From: Streptomyces roseochromogenus subsp. oscitans DS 12.976
GTDB taxonomy: Bacteria; Actinomycetota; Actinomycetes; Streptomycetales; Streptomycetaceae
Direction of reading: 5' to 3'
Assembly: GCF_000497445.1 (NCBI RefSeq)
Contig: NZ_CM002285.1
Span: 36,827 to 70,367 of the forward strand
Length of the DNA stretch: 33,541 bases
The translations under genes and the position numbers were made by a program. Shown piece by piece: positions 25,130 to 33,541 of the stretch. Each line of letters opens with the position of its first letter. Within the stretch, counting starts at the first letter, position 1. The notes below the pieces were generated by a model. The model saw only the letters and a list, made by a program, of their open reading frames with translations, searched no databases and was not told where the DNA came from.

Positions 25130-25445
25130 GCCCGAGAGACCACAGCGGGTCAGGGCATGGTTTCGGGTCTGTCCGGGGCGGAAGCGGTACCGATGAGCTG
25201 GGTTCTCGACGCCCATCACGCCCTCCACAGCGCGAACGAGGCGCTCGGCGAGCCCGCTGAGAGGTGTCGCGCACTGGTCCGCGCAGCGTGACGACTCCGT
25301 CCTGCACGGACGCGTGAATGGCGTGGCTGAGCGTGGGAACAGATAGGGCACCACGGTGCGCTGGATTTCCTCCTCGATGTCCTCGTCCGACCGCAGGAAG
25401 GCCTTCAGCAGGTCGCCACGACTGACGATGCCAGCTCCGTATAGG
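25130..25445 (-). pseudogene. CBS-BON remnant
   Basis: The end of a second CBS motif is clear (AGIVSRGDLLKAFLRSDEDI, EEEIQRTVVPYLF, about 25445-25339). It is followed in another frame by a BON start (LSHAIHASVQDGVVTLRGPV, RDTSQ, about 25342-25258) and, back in the first frame, by LAERLVRAVEGVMGVEN. At least two frameshifts. The first CBS motif is missing or unrecognisable; upstream, THEAVDRH-like shreds near 25540 might be its remains. It lies about 220 bp upstream of the intact CBS-BON gene on the same strand and is probably a dead tandem copy. Confidence 0.65.
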
Positions 25446-26448
25446 TGACCGCTCGTGACGGAGCCGTCCCTGCCCGCCGACGCACCCGAGCGCGACCTTG
25501 TCCGCCCGATCCGAGGCCGCATGCCGGTCGACGGCCTCGTGGGCGGTGTTGGGTCCGCCGCCGGGCAACCCAGCCAGTGCGTTGCGCGCCTGCGCACAGG
25601 GAGACGCGCAGCGGGCCCGGTCATAGTCGCTGAGCGGGGAGGGACGGCCGAAGCGGTGGCCTTGTGGATGGATTGCCAGTGCATGAGTGCTCCGCACGGC
25701 CCCTGATGTCCGGAGTCGCCGAGCCACGTTCGGGTTCACAGAGCCCGTGGCCGCCCGCTTCTCATGGGCCCGGAGGGCACGGTGCACGGTTTCGCTCTGT
25801 TCCACCGTGTCCCCCCGTAGCCCTCAGCTCCCTTCCAGGCGGGACCGCCGCACGCCGCCGATCTGTAGCACCGGACGGCCCTGACCGGGGCACCAGCCGA
25901 CCCGTTCGGTTCTTCGATGTCGGCATCAAGCCCACGTCCAGTACACAGATCACTGCCGTAAGCGACGGTGCATCGGCGCCCGTGATCGCGTCGGCCGCCT
26001 CCTCAATCACAGGGTTCCGGACGGTGTCACACCAGGTCCGTGACGGGCCGTTGAAGACCAGCGCTCGCCCCTGGTACTCGCTCGGCCGGACCGGCCCCTT
26101 GTACTGCTGTGGGCCGACCGGTACGGACAACGGGGTCGGAAGGCCCATGGTGAGAAACCTCGGTGCGGTGTTGGATGACGGCGGAAGCAGGACGAGGGGC
26201 ATGAGCTGCTGGTGCGGACTCAGACCGCGGCACCCCGCATGCGCCCTTGTCAGTACCGCCGGGTCACTTCCCGTCGCCGAAGTGGTAGGGCCGTCCGCAG
26301 CGCTGCGCTCGACCATGAGACCGGCGAGGAGGGGCCCACGGAAAAGGTGCGGTGTCCGGCAAACGCCGTGATCCGTTGCGACAAGGAGCGGTTTCGCGGT
26401 TCCAGCGGCGGCGAACACCGACGACGTCCACATATCCGGGAGAAGCTG
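25446..26448. other. 1-kb stretch without a supported gene
   Basis: Several frames are open on both strands, but none gives family-like sequence or a start with a ribosome site. Part of the left end may be shreds of the CBS-BON remnant. Near 26100 GC-rich palindromic pieces occur (GGCCGGACCGGCC) and a half-site GGGCCGACCG. The last 100 bases probably carry the promoter of the downstream USP gene. Confidence 0.4.
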
Positions 26449-27291
26449 ATGACTGATCCGATCATGGTCGGAGTCGACGGCTCCGGCCGCAGTCTGCGAG
26501 CTCTGGTGTGGGCCGCCCACGAGGCGGCACTGCGTCACTGTCCTTTGCGCATCATCCACGTCCTGCCCCTGTTCCACTCCTACGCGACCAACGAGGCGGA
26601 GCGCATCGCGGAGAGGAACGACTGGGACCAGGGAGTCGTGACCGAGGCAACCGCCATCGTGCGGGAAGCCCATCCAGACCTTGAGGTGACATCCGCCCTC
26701 CCCTCGGGGAACCCGGCAGCGGTGCTGCTGGCCGAAGCGGAGCACGCCCAGACGGTGGTGCTCGGTGCAAAGGGCATGGGCGGCTTCGGAAGCCTGCTGA
26801 TCGGTTCGGTCGCCATGCAGGTCGTCGGCCACGCGGCCAGTCCAGTGGTGATCGTCAACCACGTCCCCACCGGGCACGGCCGCATCGTCGTCGGCGCCGA
26901 CGGGTCGGCATACTCCCGGGCAGCCCTGGCCTACGCTTTCGAGCAGGCGTCGCTGCGCGGCGCCCCGTTGCACGCAGTGCACGCCTGGAGCCATCCAGGG
27001 CCCCACGCCTATGTCAGCGCGGCCCAGGACGCCCTGGCCAAGGAGCAACAGCAGGCGCTGGAGGAGTGGCTGGCTCCGCTGCGCCACGAGTATCCCGATG
27101 TCGAGGTGGTGGAACAACTACCCGACGAACCACCGGTCATCGCGCTGTCCCGGGCCTCGGACCGCGCCGACCTCCTGGTCGTCGGCTCGCGTGGACTCGG
27201 CGGCTTCCACGGACTGGCCCTCGGCTCCGTCAGCCACCACCTCCTGCAGTTCTCCCAATGCCCCCTGGCAGTCATTCGCCCACGGACCTGA
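26449..27291 (+). CDS. Tandem-domain universal stress protein
   Basis: This intact 280-residue protein has two UspA domains. It starts at ATG 26449 (MTDPIMVGVDGSGRSLRALV), after GGGAGAAG. Domain 1 ends with the nucleotide signature GAKGMGGFGSLLIGSVAMQV and PVVIVNHV. Domain 2 begins [20 protein letters not shown] and ends GSRGLGGFHGLALGSVSHHL, CPLAVIRPRT. Both G-x2-G-x-G-G-F signatures are complete, so both domains could bind ATP, as in Rv1996, Rv2005c and Rv2623. It is the only tandem USP of the window that is not broken; the remnants at 19446-20413 and 22088-22772 are relatives. Confidence 0.94.
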   Translation: MTDPIMVGVDGSGRSLRALVWAAHEAALRHCPLRIIHVLPLFHSYATNEAERIAERNDWDQGVVTEATAIVREAHPDLEVTSALPSGNPAAVLLAEAEHAQTVVLGAKGMGGFGSLLIGSVAMQVVGHAASPVVIVNHVPTGHGRIVVGADGSAYSRAALAYAFEQASLRGAPLHAVHAWSHPGPHAYVSAAQDALAKEQQQALEEWLAPLRHEYPDVEVVEQLPDEPPVIALSRASDRADLLVVGSRGLGGFHGLALGSVSHHLLQFSQCPLAVIRPRT

Positions 27292-27922
27292 GATCCCCCT
27301 GACCATCACATGCCGACTTGACCTTCCCTCGACGCCGCCCGCGGGTATCCCGACAATGCGGTTCGTTGACGAGCGGGAACACGTGGCCCTCGCGCTGGTT
27401 CCCGCTCCACCATTGCACCTCCAACGAGCCTGGCCGACCCCTGCTCGCGTGCCTGCCGAACGTCGCACCCGGCCCGCGGTCACACCGACCTGATCCGTCG
27501 CCATGCCGCACGGTACGGAACGCACTGATCCGCCGTGGCGCAGACAGGGAGGAGACGGCATGGTTCCGGAGTCGCCGGCCGTCACCTTCATGGAGGCACT
27601 GTCGGTGGCGCGCGCAGCCGGCCGCGCAGCGGTCCACACGCGTCATTCATCGGATGGGATCGGATGGAACGAGACGCCGGCCCAGTGGCGAACAAGCCGA
27701 TGCCATTGCGCCCTCCGTGGTGCACATGCCGATGAATCGCTCCCGGGACCTCGGGGGACTGGAGCGAGCAATGGTTTCGTCCGCACGGCGTCACGGTTGT
27801 CGGTGTGTGCAAGGGGGCCGGGCGTCCAGAGAGCCGTCCAGCATCCCCATGCGTGGCTCGCGCCTGGGTGAGCCGTCTGGCCTGGCCGGTGTCCGCGCCG
27901 ACCCGGATTTCGGTTCGCCGGC
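27292..27922. other. Stretch without a supported gene
   Basis: No frame here shows family-like sequence. A 122-residue plus-strand frame at 27503-27871 has a composition unlike the neighbours' genes and low GC at third positions. I see no terminator or promoter with confidence. Confidence 0.4.
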
Positions 27923-28310
27923 GTGATCTCGATGCACAGGACAGAACCCGGACGGCCGACCGATCACATGCTGAGGATCATGCAGCACTACGGCCTTCTC
28001 GCAGGCCAGTCCGCATCTGTCAGGATTTGCGCGGGCAATCTTGCCGACGTCGCCCCGGCCCGTCTGCGGCACGACGCGACGGACTCCTCCTGGTGCGAGC
28101 CCGCCGATGCGCTGATCGGCCTACTCCAGAACCGGGTCATGTCCGACACGATCAACCGGCTCTTCTCCGCAGGACGGAGCTTCGCCGACCCCTCGCCACG
28201 CGTCACCGACGATCGCGCCGACCAGCGCGTCCAGGCCGGCATCGCACACTCGGCGAAATGATCCGCTCGATTCAGCGAGCCGTCTTCGAAAAGGCCGTGC
28301 ACGGCGAGAT
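27923..28310 (+). pseudogene. Unrecognised helical protein, frameshifted near its end
   Basis: From GTG 27923 or ATG 27968 the frame reads MLRIMQHYGLLAGQSASVRI, CAGNLADVAPARLRHDATDS, then ADALIGLLQNRVMSDTINRL, FSAGRSFADPSPRVTDDRAD and QRVQAGIA before stopping at 28261. In the next frame the helix continues naturally (LGEMIRSIQRAVFEKAVHG), so one base is lost near 28248. The pattern (small-residue helices, then D-x-I-R-x-I-Q) recalls the dimerisation helices of sensor kinases of the DevS type, but no His or catalytic motif is visible and I do not assign it. The end is approximate. Confidence 0.45.
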
Positions 28311-28401
28311 GCGCTCTTCCGGCACACCACAGGCGTTCAGGCGTCCCAGTCGCCCGTCCGCCAGGGCCGACGCCTCATCCTCCAGGTCTGGTCATGGGGG
28401 C

Positions 28402-28707
28402 TCAACCAGGGCTGCCACCGGGGATGACGAGTTCACGGCCGCGATAGAAGCCATCCCGCTCCTCCACGATGTACGGGGCCATGGCGGCACGCCGCTGCGC
28501 CTCCGGCTCGGAGGCCCGCCAGGACTCGCACGCCTCCTTGGAGTCCCAGAACGACACCCCGGTGATCTCCTGCCCGTCCTCGGACCAGTACGCCAAGGCG
28601 CGATGCATGCCCTGCGGACGGATGGCCGGCCGCCACGCCTTCTCGAAGTCCTCCAGGGTGCCCGGCCGAATGCGGCGGGTCGTCACCCAGACAAAGTGCT
28701 CCTCCAT
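28402..28707 (-). CDS. Antibiotic-biosynthesis-monooxygenase-like small protein
   Basis: This intact 101-residue protein of the dimeric alpha-beta barrel type starts at ATG 28707 (MEEHFVWVTTRRIRPGTLED). Typical parts are the first strand VWVTTRRIRPG, helix TLEDFEKAWRPA, strand ALAYWSEDGQEITGVSFWDS and the helix SKEACESWRASEPEAQRRA. Such proteins are cofactor-free oxygenases, haem-degrading enzymes or simple stress proteins; no haem ligand or clear catalytic residue is evident, so the role stays open. It is divergent from the methyltransferase remnant. Confidence 0.75.
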   Translation of the reverse strand: MEEHFVWVTTRRIRPGTLEDFEKAWRPAIRPQGMHRALAYWSEDGQEITGVSFWDSKEACESWRASEPEAQRRAAMAPYIVEERDGFYRGRELVIPGGSPG

Positions 28708-28909
28708 CGCGCTTCTCCTCCGCTACGGCCGCTACGGCGGTTCGGGTCGTCGGCGCCACTTCGACCACCGTAGGTCCACAGCACCGATCGCGCCCGCGCG
28801 GCGATCGCGGTGCTGCCGGATCAAGCTGTGTGGCGGACGTCCCGGGGCGTGCGAGGCGAGCCATGATGGAGGTACAGGTGTGTGCTGCGAGGAGGGAGAG
28901 GGATACGGA

Positions 28910-29729
28910 ATGGCGGAGTCGGGCGCTGGCGGTACCGAGGGCGTGGCGGGCGGCAAGGCTCGGTTCGACGACATCTACGACCGGCCGGACCCCCGCGCGT
29001 ACTTCAGACGGCTGGCCCCGCTTGAGTACGAGATCCCGCACCACGCCCAGCCGGTCTTCCGGCAGGCCGCCACCGAACGGACCGCGCTCGACGACGAGCC
29101 GACGGTGCTGCTCGTACGGGATCAACGCCGCGCTGCTCAACCATGACGTGACGCTGGCGGAGCTGTACGAGCGGTACACCTCCCCTGCTTGCCTGGCGAT
29201 GTCGATGGCGGAACTGGCGGCACGGGACAAGGAGTTCTACGCGGCGCGGCGCCGCGGGGACGCCGTACCGGTGTTCGGCCTGGATGTCTCGGCCCCCGCC
29301 GTGCACTACGCGCTGGAGGTAGGGCTCCTGGATGCCGCCTTCACCGACGACCTGGAACAGGGCTCAGCCGGGCCCGGTCTGAGCCGCGCGCTCACCGAGG
29401 TCGGCCTCATCACGCTGACAGGCGGCGGCAGTTACATCACCGCCCGTACGTTCACGGCGTTGCTGGAGCATGCCCGGAGGCCGGTATGGGTCAGCGCGTT
29501 CGTGCTGCGGACGGTGTCGTACCAACCGATCGTCCGGGCCTTGGCCGCACACGGTCTGAGCACCACCGTCGATGCCTCCCGCACCTACCCGCAGCGCCTC
29601 TTCACGGACGACCGGGAACGGCAGTATGCGATCACGGCGGTACGGGCGCTGGGCGGCGACCCTGCCGGACGTGAGGAGAACGGGCGTTTCCACTGCCTGC
29701 ACTACGAGTCCCGACCCGATACACCATGA
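28910..29729 (+). pseudogene. SAM-dependent methyltransferase-like protein lacking its SAM motif
   Basis: ATG 28910 follows GGAGGGAGAGGGA and opens MAESGAGGTEGVAGG, then ARFDDIYDRPDPRAYFRRLA and PLEYEIPHHAQPVFRQAATE. At about 29110-29118 the frame changes; in the new frame SYGINAALLNHDVTLAELYE continues and the rest is intact to TGA 29729 (VFGLDVSAPAVHYALEVGLL, TEVGLITLTGGGSYITARTF, FHCLHYESRPDTP). What should stand between, the first strand and glycine motif of the SAM site (a V-L-D-L-C-x-S-Y-G-type block), is missing. The frame change equals a loss of 2 modulo 3 bases, and a direct repeat GTGCTG at the site suggests an 11-bp slippage deletion. M. tuberculosis Rv2003c (DosR regulon) may be the equivalent. 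Confidence 0.7.
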
Positions 29730-29750
29730 CAACCAGGTAAATAGGCGGCG

Positions 29751-30516
29751 GTGTACCAAGACGTCCTCCGGCGGAGTCGTACGACTTTCCCGCGCGAACG
29801 GCTCCACGGACGAACTCACTGAGCGAACTGGACGGTGCGCTGGCCGCCTGCCGGCGTGTCCGCGTCTGGTGGCCTGGCGCGAGGCGGCCGCTCGGGGCAA
29901 ACGCCGAGGCTTCCGGGACTGGGAGTACTGGGCGCAGCCGGTGCCCGGCTTCCCCCGGCGGACGCGTCGTTGGCGATCACCGGTCTGGCCCTGGCCGCGC
30001 ACGGCGGCAACCTCACCGGGCGCATCTTCACCGGCGACCCGTCCGGCGACGCGCGGTACGCCGCCCTGTACGACATCGGGCTGGCCTCCCAGCCGACCGC
30101 CACGCACCCGGCTGACAGGCTGGAGCTGTACGAGGTCAGGGTCACGGTGCCCCGCCCGCCAACCGGCCCACCACCGGTGAGCGCGATACCTGCCGGCCAT
30201 GGCTGGCCCGCGAGTTGGAACTGCTGCACCCCACATCGCAGGCGATGGTGGCGCTCGGCGCATTCGCCTGGCAGGCGCTGCCGCCCGTGCCGGCCGGCGC
30301 ATGCTGGCGCATGCCCGACCGCGCCCGGTCATCGGACACGGCGCCGAGGCCTTGGTCTCAGATGAGGAGAGCGGGCAGGAGGTGCACCTGATCGGCGGCT
30401 ACCACCCCAGCCGGCGCAACATATCCACCCGCACCCTCACTTCTGCCATGCTCCGTGGCGTACTGCGCCGCGGATCCGAGACCGCAGGGCTGCCGAGCCG
30501 TCATCGAGTGCGGTGA
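29751..30516 (+). pseudogene. Uracil-DNA glycosylase family (type 4/5, Fe-S), multiply frameshifted
   Basis: Fragments across three frames line up in order: ACPRLVAWREAAARGKRRGF with DWEYWAQPVPGF; ADASLAITGLALAAHGGNLT, GRIFTGDPSGDARYAALYDI and GLASQPTATHPADRLELYEV; SQAMVALGAFAWQAL; then RPVIGHGAEALVSDEESGQE and VHLIGGYHPSRRNISTRTLT. These are the uracil pocket (GLAPAAHG-type, here GLALAAHG), the FTGDxSGD block and the YHPS-x-x-N loop of UdgB-type enzymes, which excise uracil from DNA. One Fe-S cysteine (CPRL) is visible. At least four frameshifts separate the parts. The start is uncertain; the end is TGA 30516. Confidence 0.78.
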
Positions 30517-30570
30517 TGGTCAGTGGCGCAGGGCCACCCTGGAGAAGCACCGATGAAGAGACTTATCGTG

Positions 30571-31101
30571 CTATTCAGCCGCGCCGGCGCCGTCGCCTTG
30601 GTCCACGAAGGCGACGCCACGCCAGGGCGACGGACCGCCAAGTGTCTGGGTGAGCCGTTCCTGCGAGGGATGGAGTGAGCGTCGAGCCGCATTGACGAAC
30701 TTCAAGTGCCCCTGGTCCAAGGCGGTGTGGATCGGACGGAGCTCCTCAAGATCCGCTGGCTGACGATCATGGAAGAGAATGGTGAAATCCTCGATGACAT
30801 CGCAGAGCTGGAGAGCTGCTGCGGCCGCCTCGGGATTCGCCACCAAGCTCAGCGACTGGATCGAGGCATTGAACGGTCCCCATGCGACTGCAGGTCTGCG
30901 CGGTTCGAGGAACGCCTCACGCAGTTCCATCTCGACGGCGCCGAAAGCCTGCAGGAACCTCTCATAGGCGGACGTCTGCGTCTCTTGAAGCCACTTTCGG
31001 TTCTCGCTGCGCCGCCCAACGACCCCGCCTGCAACGACGCCCACAATGGTGGCGGTAACACCACCTGCGGTGGATATCAAGAGCTCCCATGGAACAGCCA
31101 T
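30571..31101 (-). CDS. Hypothetical protein with one N-terminal membrane helix
   Basis: This intact 176-residue protein starts at ATG 31101 with AGGGGG a few bases upstream. The N-terminus (MAVPWELLISTAGGVTATIV then GVVAGGVVGRRSENRKW) is a membrane anchor followed by positive charges. The rest is predicted helical and cytosolic (TSAYERFLQAFGAVEMELRE, AAAALQLCDVIEDFTILFHD, HLKFVNAARRSLHPSQERL), which resembles membrane-anchored helical proteins of unknown function in Streptomyces. Its third positions are less GC-biased than the core genes, so it may be a more recent arrival. No function assigned. Confidence 0.65.
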   Translation of the reverse strand: MAVPWELLISTAGGVTATIVGVVAGGVVGRRSENRKWLQETQTSAYERFLQAFGAVEMELREAFLEPRRPAVAWGPFNASIQSLSLVANPEAAAAALQLCDVIEDFTILFHDRQPADLEELRPIHTALDQGHLKFVNAARRSLHPSQERLTQTLGGPSPWRGVAFVDQGDGAGAAE

Positions 31102-31338
31102 TTCAAACCCCCTGGGTGGTTGTCAGAAGCCGTCTCAACCGGCCTTGGAACGTGTGGGTCCAACAGGGACTTGGTCGAGTGAACTTCCGGCGGTAGGTGC
31201 ATGAAGGTGGGGCCTCCTGGTAGCTCGGGGGTGCGACCCCGTTCCGAGCGGTTCCCGGAGGCCCCGTTGTCGTTGTTGTACGCGCCCGAGCTCGTCCTCT
31301 TCAACTCGCTTGCCGTGTCGTGCGATTGTCTCGCGCAC

Positions 31339-32168
31339 GTGTACGGCAACGCGGCCGATCACCCCGGTCGGGTGCGTCGGTATCCGTCGGACATGACGGA
31401 TGCGGAGTGGGCGGCCGTCCGGCCGTTGCTGCCGGTGCCGGCATGGCTCCAGGGGCGGGGCGGTCAGCCCGAGGGCTACTGCCACCGCCAGATGCTGGAC
31501 GCGATCCGCACCTGGTCGCGGGCGGGATCTCCTGGCGGGCGATGCCCGGGGACTTCCCCGATTGGAGCCGGGTCTACGCCTTCTTCCGCCGCTGGCGCGA
31601 GCACGGGCTGATCACAGAGTTCCACGACCGGCTGCGCGGACGGGTCAGGGAGCGTGAGGGCCGAGCCTACGGCAGGGATCATCGGCGCGCAGTCGGTGCG
31701 GGCCGCCGCGACGGTGCCGGCCGCCTCACGCGGCTACGACGGCGGGAAGAAGTCCCGGGCCGCAAGCGGCACATCGTGACCGACACCCTCGGTCTGCTCC
31801 TGGTCGTCGCGGTCACCGCTGCGAACATCGGTGACCGGGACGCCGCAGCGGGCCTGCTGAGACGGCTGCGCCGCCTGCACCGCGACATCACCCTCATCTA
31901 GGCCGACGGCGGCCCCCTCGTCGGCTGGTGCCGCGACAAGCTCGCTCTAGCCTTGGAGATCGTCAAGCGAACCGACGACATGGAGAGGTTCGTGGTGCTG
32001 CCGAGGCGGTGCCTGGCAGAGCGCACGTTCGCCTGGCTGATGAACTCCCGCCGCTTGGCCCGGGACTACGAGACCCTGCCCGCCTCCAGCGAGGCGCTGA
32101 TCCGGTGGTCGATGGTCACGCGGATGAGCCGGCGTCTGGAACGGCCACGGGCGGCCGACCGGCACTGA
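31339..32168 (+). mobile_element. IS5-type transposase, inactivated
   Basis: The transposase can be read from about VYGNAADHPGRVRRYPSDMT and DAEWAAVRPLLPVP to TGA 32168. Parts: [94 protein letters not shown]. Damage: a frameshift near 31515; a frame excursion between about 31663 and 31755; TAG at 31899-31901 in place of the Trp codon before ADGG; and Gly instead of the first catalytic Asp (IIGAQSVRAA versus the usual IID-S/A-QS). The second Asp (ADGG) and the Glu (AERTFAW) remain. Terminal inverted repeats and target duplications could not be located, so the element's ends are unknown. Confidence 0.8.
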
Positions 32169-32693
32169 ATGCCCCCCCGACGCCTCAAGGAAGAGCCACC
32201 CGCGCTCCGCCAGGCGCCGAGCCTTCGACCGCAGCCCCTCGACCTTCGCCGGCGTCGCCCCAAGGCCCAGCTCCACCGCGATCTCCTTGGCTCGAAGCGG
32301 CCCGTGACCAGTGGATCGCTGCTGTTCCAGCACGCCCACAATCCGCAGATGGTCCGGCGCCAGGACCGTCACGGGCAGCCCTTCCCGCCAGGGCGGCACT
32401 GTCGAGCCCGGCACCGGCGCGAGCGACGGCGCCGCTTCCTCCCCCGCCTCGGTCGCGGTCACGGCCGTGGACTCGGCGGCGGAGACTGCCAGGGCCTCGA
32501 CCCGTTCGTCCCGCGCGATCACCCGCCGGTCCAACTCGATCTCCGCGGCCTCCAACACCTCAGCCAGCCGCGCGACTTCCTTCCGCAGGCCCTCCACCCG
32601 CACACGGGAGGCCGCCTCCCGCTCCTCCAGCATTCGCAGCACCGACGCCACCGCGCACCCCTCGCCCATCAATCGGACACAAGTCGCCGGCAT
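32169..32693 (-). pseudogene. Coiled-coil hypothetical protein, 3' end replaced by the IS
   Basis: ATG 32693 opens MPATCVRLMGEGCAVASVLR, MLEEREAASRVRVEGLRKEV, ARLAEVLEAAEIELDRRVIA, a long coiled coil, followed by a linker and a winged-helix-like end (DHLRIVGVLEQQ, LRAKEIAVELGLGATPAKVE, GLRSKARRLAERGW). This is a common Streptomyces hypothetical that often sits beside transposase genes. The frame runs on to 31947, but everything past about 32169 is the reverse strand of the transposase gene, so the natural C-terminus has been cut off there. I treat the gene as truncated by IS insertion; only a few final residues may be lost. Confidence 0.6.
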
Positions 32694-32785
32694 GCCTCCC
32701 TCAGCCCAAGCGAAACCATGCCTGACCAGCAGAAATCAAAGGATCATGTTCGGTTGAGATACGGCTTCTCAGGCCAGGAAGCACG

Positions 32786-32926
32786 TCAAACCCTGTCCTG
32801 CATGGTCAGCTGGTCCTGGTTGATCCACTCCTCCCGCGCACCGCGGCGCACGCAGGCACCGCCGTCCCGGTCGTAGACGACGGCCCTCACCACGTGGGTG
32901 GGGCCGGTTCGTCGTCGTGCCTTCAC
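32786..32926 (-). pseudogene. HNH endonuclease, N-terminal fragment
   Basis: GTG 32926 gives 46 residues: VKARRRTGPTHVVRAVVYDR, DGGACVRRGAREEWINQDQL, TMQDRV. The pattern R-x-T-G-P-x3-V-R-x2-V-x2-R-D-x3-C-V-x-C-G is that of small HNH nucleases, with the DQLT(I/M)QHR block following. The second cysteine of the zinc knuckle is Arg here (CVRRG), and the H-x-N-x-H core is missing because the frame stops directly after TMQDRV (the usual QHR reads QDR). Too short to work. Confidence 0.55.
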
Positions 32927-32940
32927 AACACTGGTCTCCC

Positions 32941-33541
32941 CGCCTGCCCCTGGCGCCGGGCCGCAGTGGTCACGGTCCTGGTGGGTGCACCCGGGGGGAA
33001 GGGTCTCGTAGTCGCCTGCCAGGCGGCGGCCAGGCCGTCGGACTCCGGAGCGCGGGCGGCGACGAAGAATTCGGGCAGCACCCCCGCGGACACGGCTTCG
33101 GCGGCGACGGCTCCGGACACTGGCTCACCACCACGGCCGGGCGCGAGGGGCGGCGCCGGAGCCGGGCCGGCAGCCGGGCGATCCGGCCGCCGCGCGTCGG
33201 CCCCGGCACCGTCCGGTGCAGCGCGATCGCGCGGAGCTGCGACACCAGCTGGCCTCGGTCCCGATGACCGACACGTCCGTGCGCGCCCGGCCGCCGTCGT
33301 CCTCGGGCGTGAAGCGCGCCGGCGTCCAGAACTCCTCGGGCAGTTCACCGGCGAGCAGCACCGAGTCGTAGCCGGTCGGCATGTACGCCCCGGCCACGGC
33401 GCCCGGGGTGCCCGTCCGCCAGCCGAAGGAGAGCTGGGGCTGGAAGGCCGCCTCCCAGGCGACGCGCCGATCGGCGGCGGGGCGCGCCATGCGAGCCACC
33501 GCCTCGCCCCGGCTGCAGCGCAGTTCGCGGACCGCCGGCAA
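32941..33541 (-). pseudogene. Unrecognised gene running off the right edge, frameshifted
   Basis: Entering from the right edge, a frame reads MARPAADRRVAWEAAFQPQL, SFGWRTGTPGAVAGAYMPTG, YDSVLLAGELPEEFWTPARF and TPEDDGGRARTDVSVIGTEA. It then shifts near 33245 (LVSQLRAIALHRTVPG) and again near 33150 (EPVSGAVAAEAVSAGVLPEF, FVAARAPESDGLAAAWQATT). The pieces look like one globular protein with two lost frames. The true start is probably outside the window. No family is recognised. Confidence 0.4.

Noticed and set aside
24849..25805. A 318-codon open frame on the minus strand overlapping a CBS-BON gene
   Set aside because: Only the piece SHAIHASVQDGVVTLRG belongs to a real family (BON). The rest is out-of-frame noise around the CBS-BON remnant.
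25762..27117. A 451-codon open frame on the minus strand
   Set aside because: Its first half is antisense to the intact tandem USP gene and its second half has no family-like sequence, no ribosome site and poor third-position bias.
27503..27871. A 122-codon plus-strand frame
   Set aside because: Third-position GC is low for this genome, the sequence is not family-like and no neighbour suggests a gene.
1..33541. CRISPR arrays, tRNA or rRNA genes
   Set aside because: I saw no regularly spaced repeats, no cloverleaf with a TTCGA-type arm and no rRNA-like stretch.

Overview
The window is high-GC actinobacterial DNA. Codon third positions are almost all G or C, GTG and TTG starts occur, Shine-Dalgarno sites are AGGAGG-like, and nearly every recognisable protein has a Streptomyces-type relative. 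I read it as a Streptomyces (or close relative) accessory locus, perhaps on a chromosome arm, built around dormancy, hypoxia and proteostasis functions. No rRNA, tRNA or CRISPR array was seen.

Layout. 0.4-3.0 kb: an Hsp20, archease and RtcB RNA-ligase set, all frameshifted. 3.0-6.3 kb: an intact DoxX membrane protein, then fragments of a lipoprotein, a phosphoesterase, a CopC-CopD protein and a peptide deformylase. 6.2-19.2 kb: a nearly undamaged core made of a type II P-type cation ATPase, a universal stress protein (USP), a PlsC-like acyltransferase, a slipin (SPFH), a small conserved protein, a baeRF (eRF1-like) protein, a long ribosome-hibernation factor, a DUF2267 protein, three CBS-domain proteins and an FtsH protease. 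19.4-25.5 kb: a graveyard of USP, alcohol dehydrogenase, AAA-kinase, Rv1733c-like and DUF1876 genes, with one intact CBS-BON gene and the remnant of another. 26.4-33.5 kb: an intact tandem USP, a monooxygenase-like small protein and a membrane protein, among broken methyltransferase, uracil-DNA glycosylase, IS5-type transposase and HNH genes.

How it fits together. The gene families match the Mycobacterium tuberculosis DosR (DevR) dormancy regulon closely: alpha-crystallin, hibernation factor, Rv2629-like baeRF, Hrp1-type CBS protein, several USPs, a CtpF-like ATPase, Rv1733c-like, DUF1876 (Rv2632c-like), an AAA kinase (Rv2004c-like) and a methyltransferase (possibly Rv2003c-like). Short palindromes resembling the DosR box lie upstream of archease-rtcB, the slipin gene, ftsH, the Rv1733c-like gene and a CBS-BON gene. 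Together the intact genes would park ribosomes, rescue stalled translation, remove damaged membrane proteins and sense nucleotides in energy-starved cells.

The most striking property is decay. About 20 genes carry frameshifts, nonsense codons, a 13-bp tandem duplication, internal deletions or out-of-frame fusions, while about 11 kb of core coding sequence is almost unmarked. That contrast argues for real pseudogene formation around a conserved core. Base-calling errors in G runs remain possible for some single-base lesions. All function calls are from reading the sequence; no database search was run.
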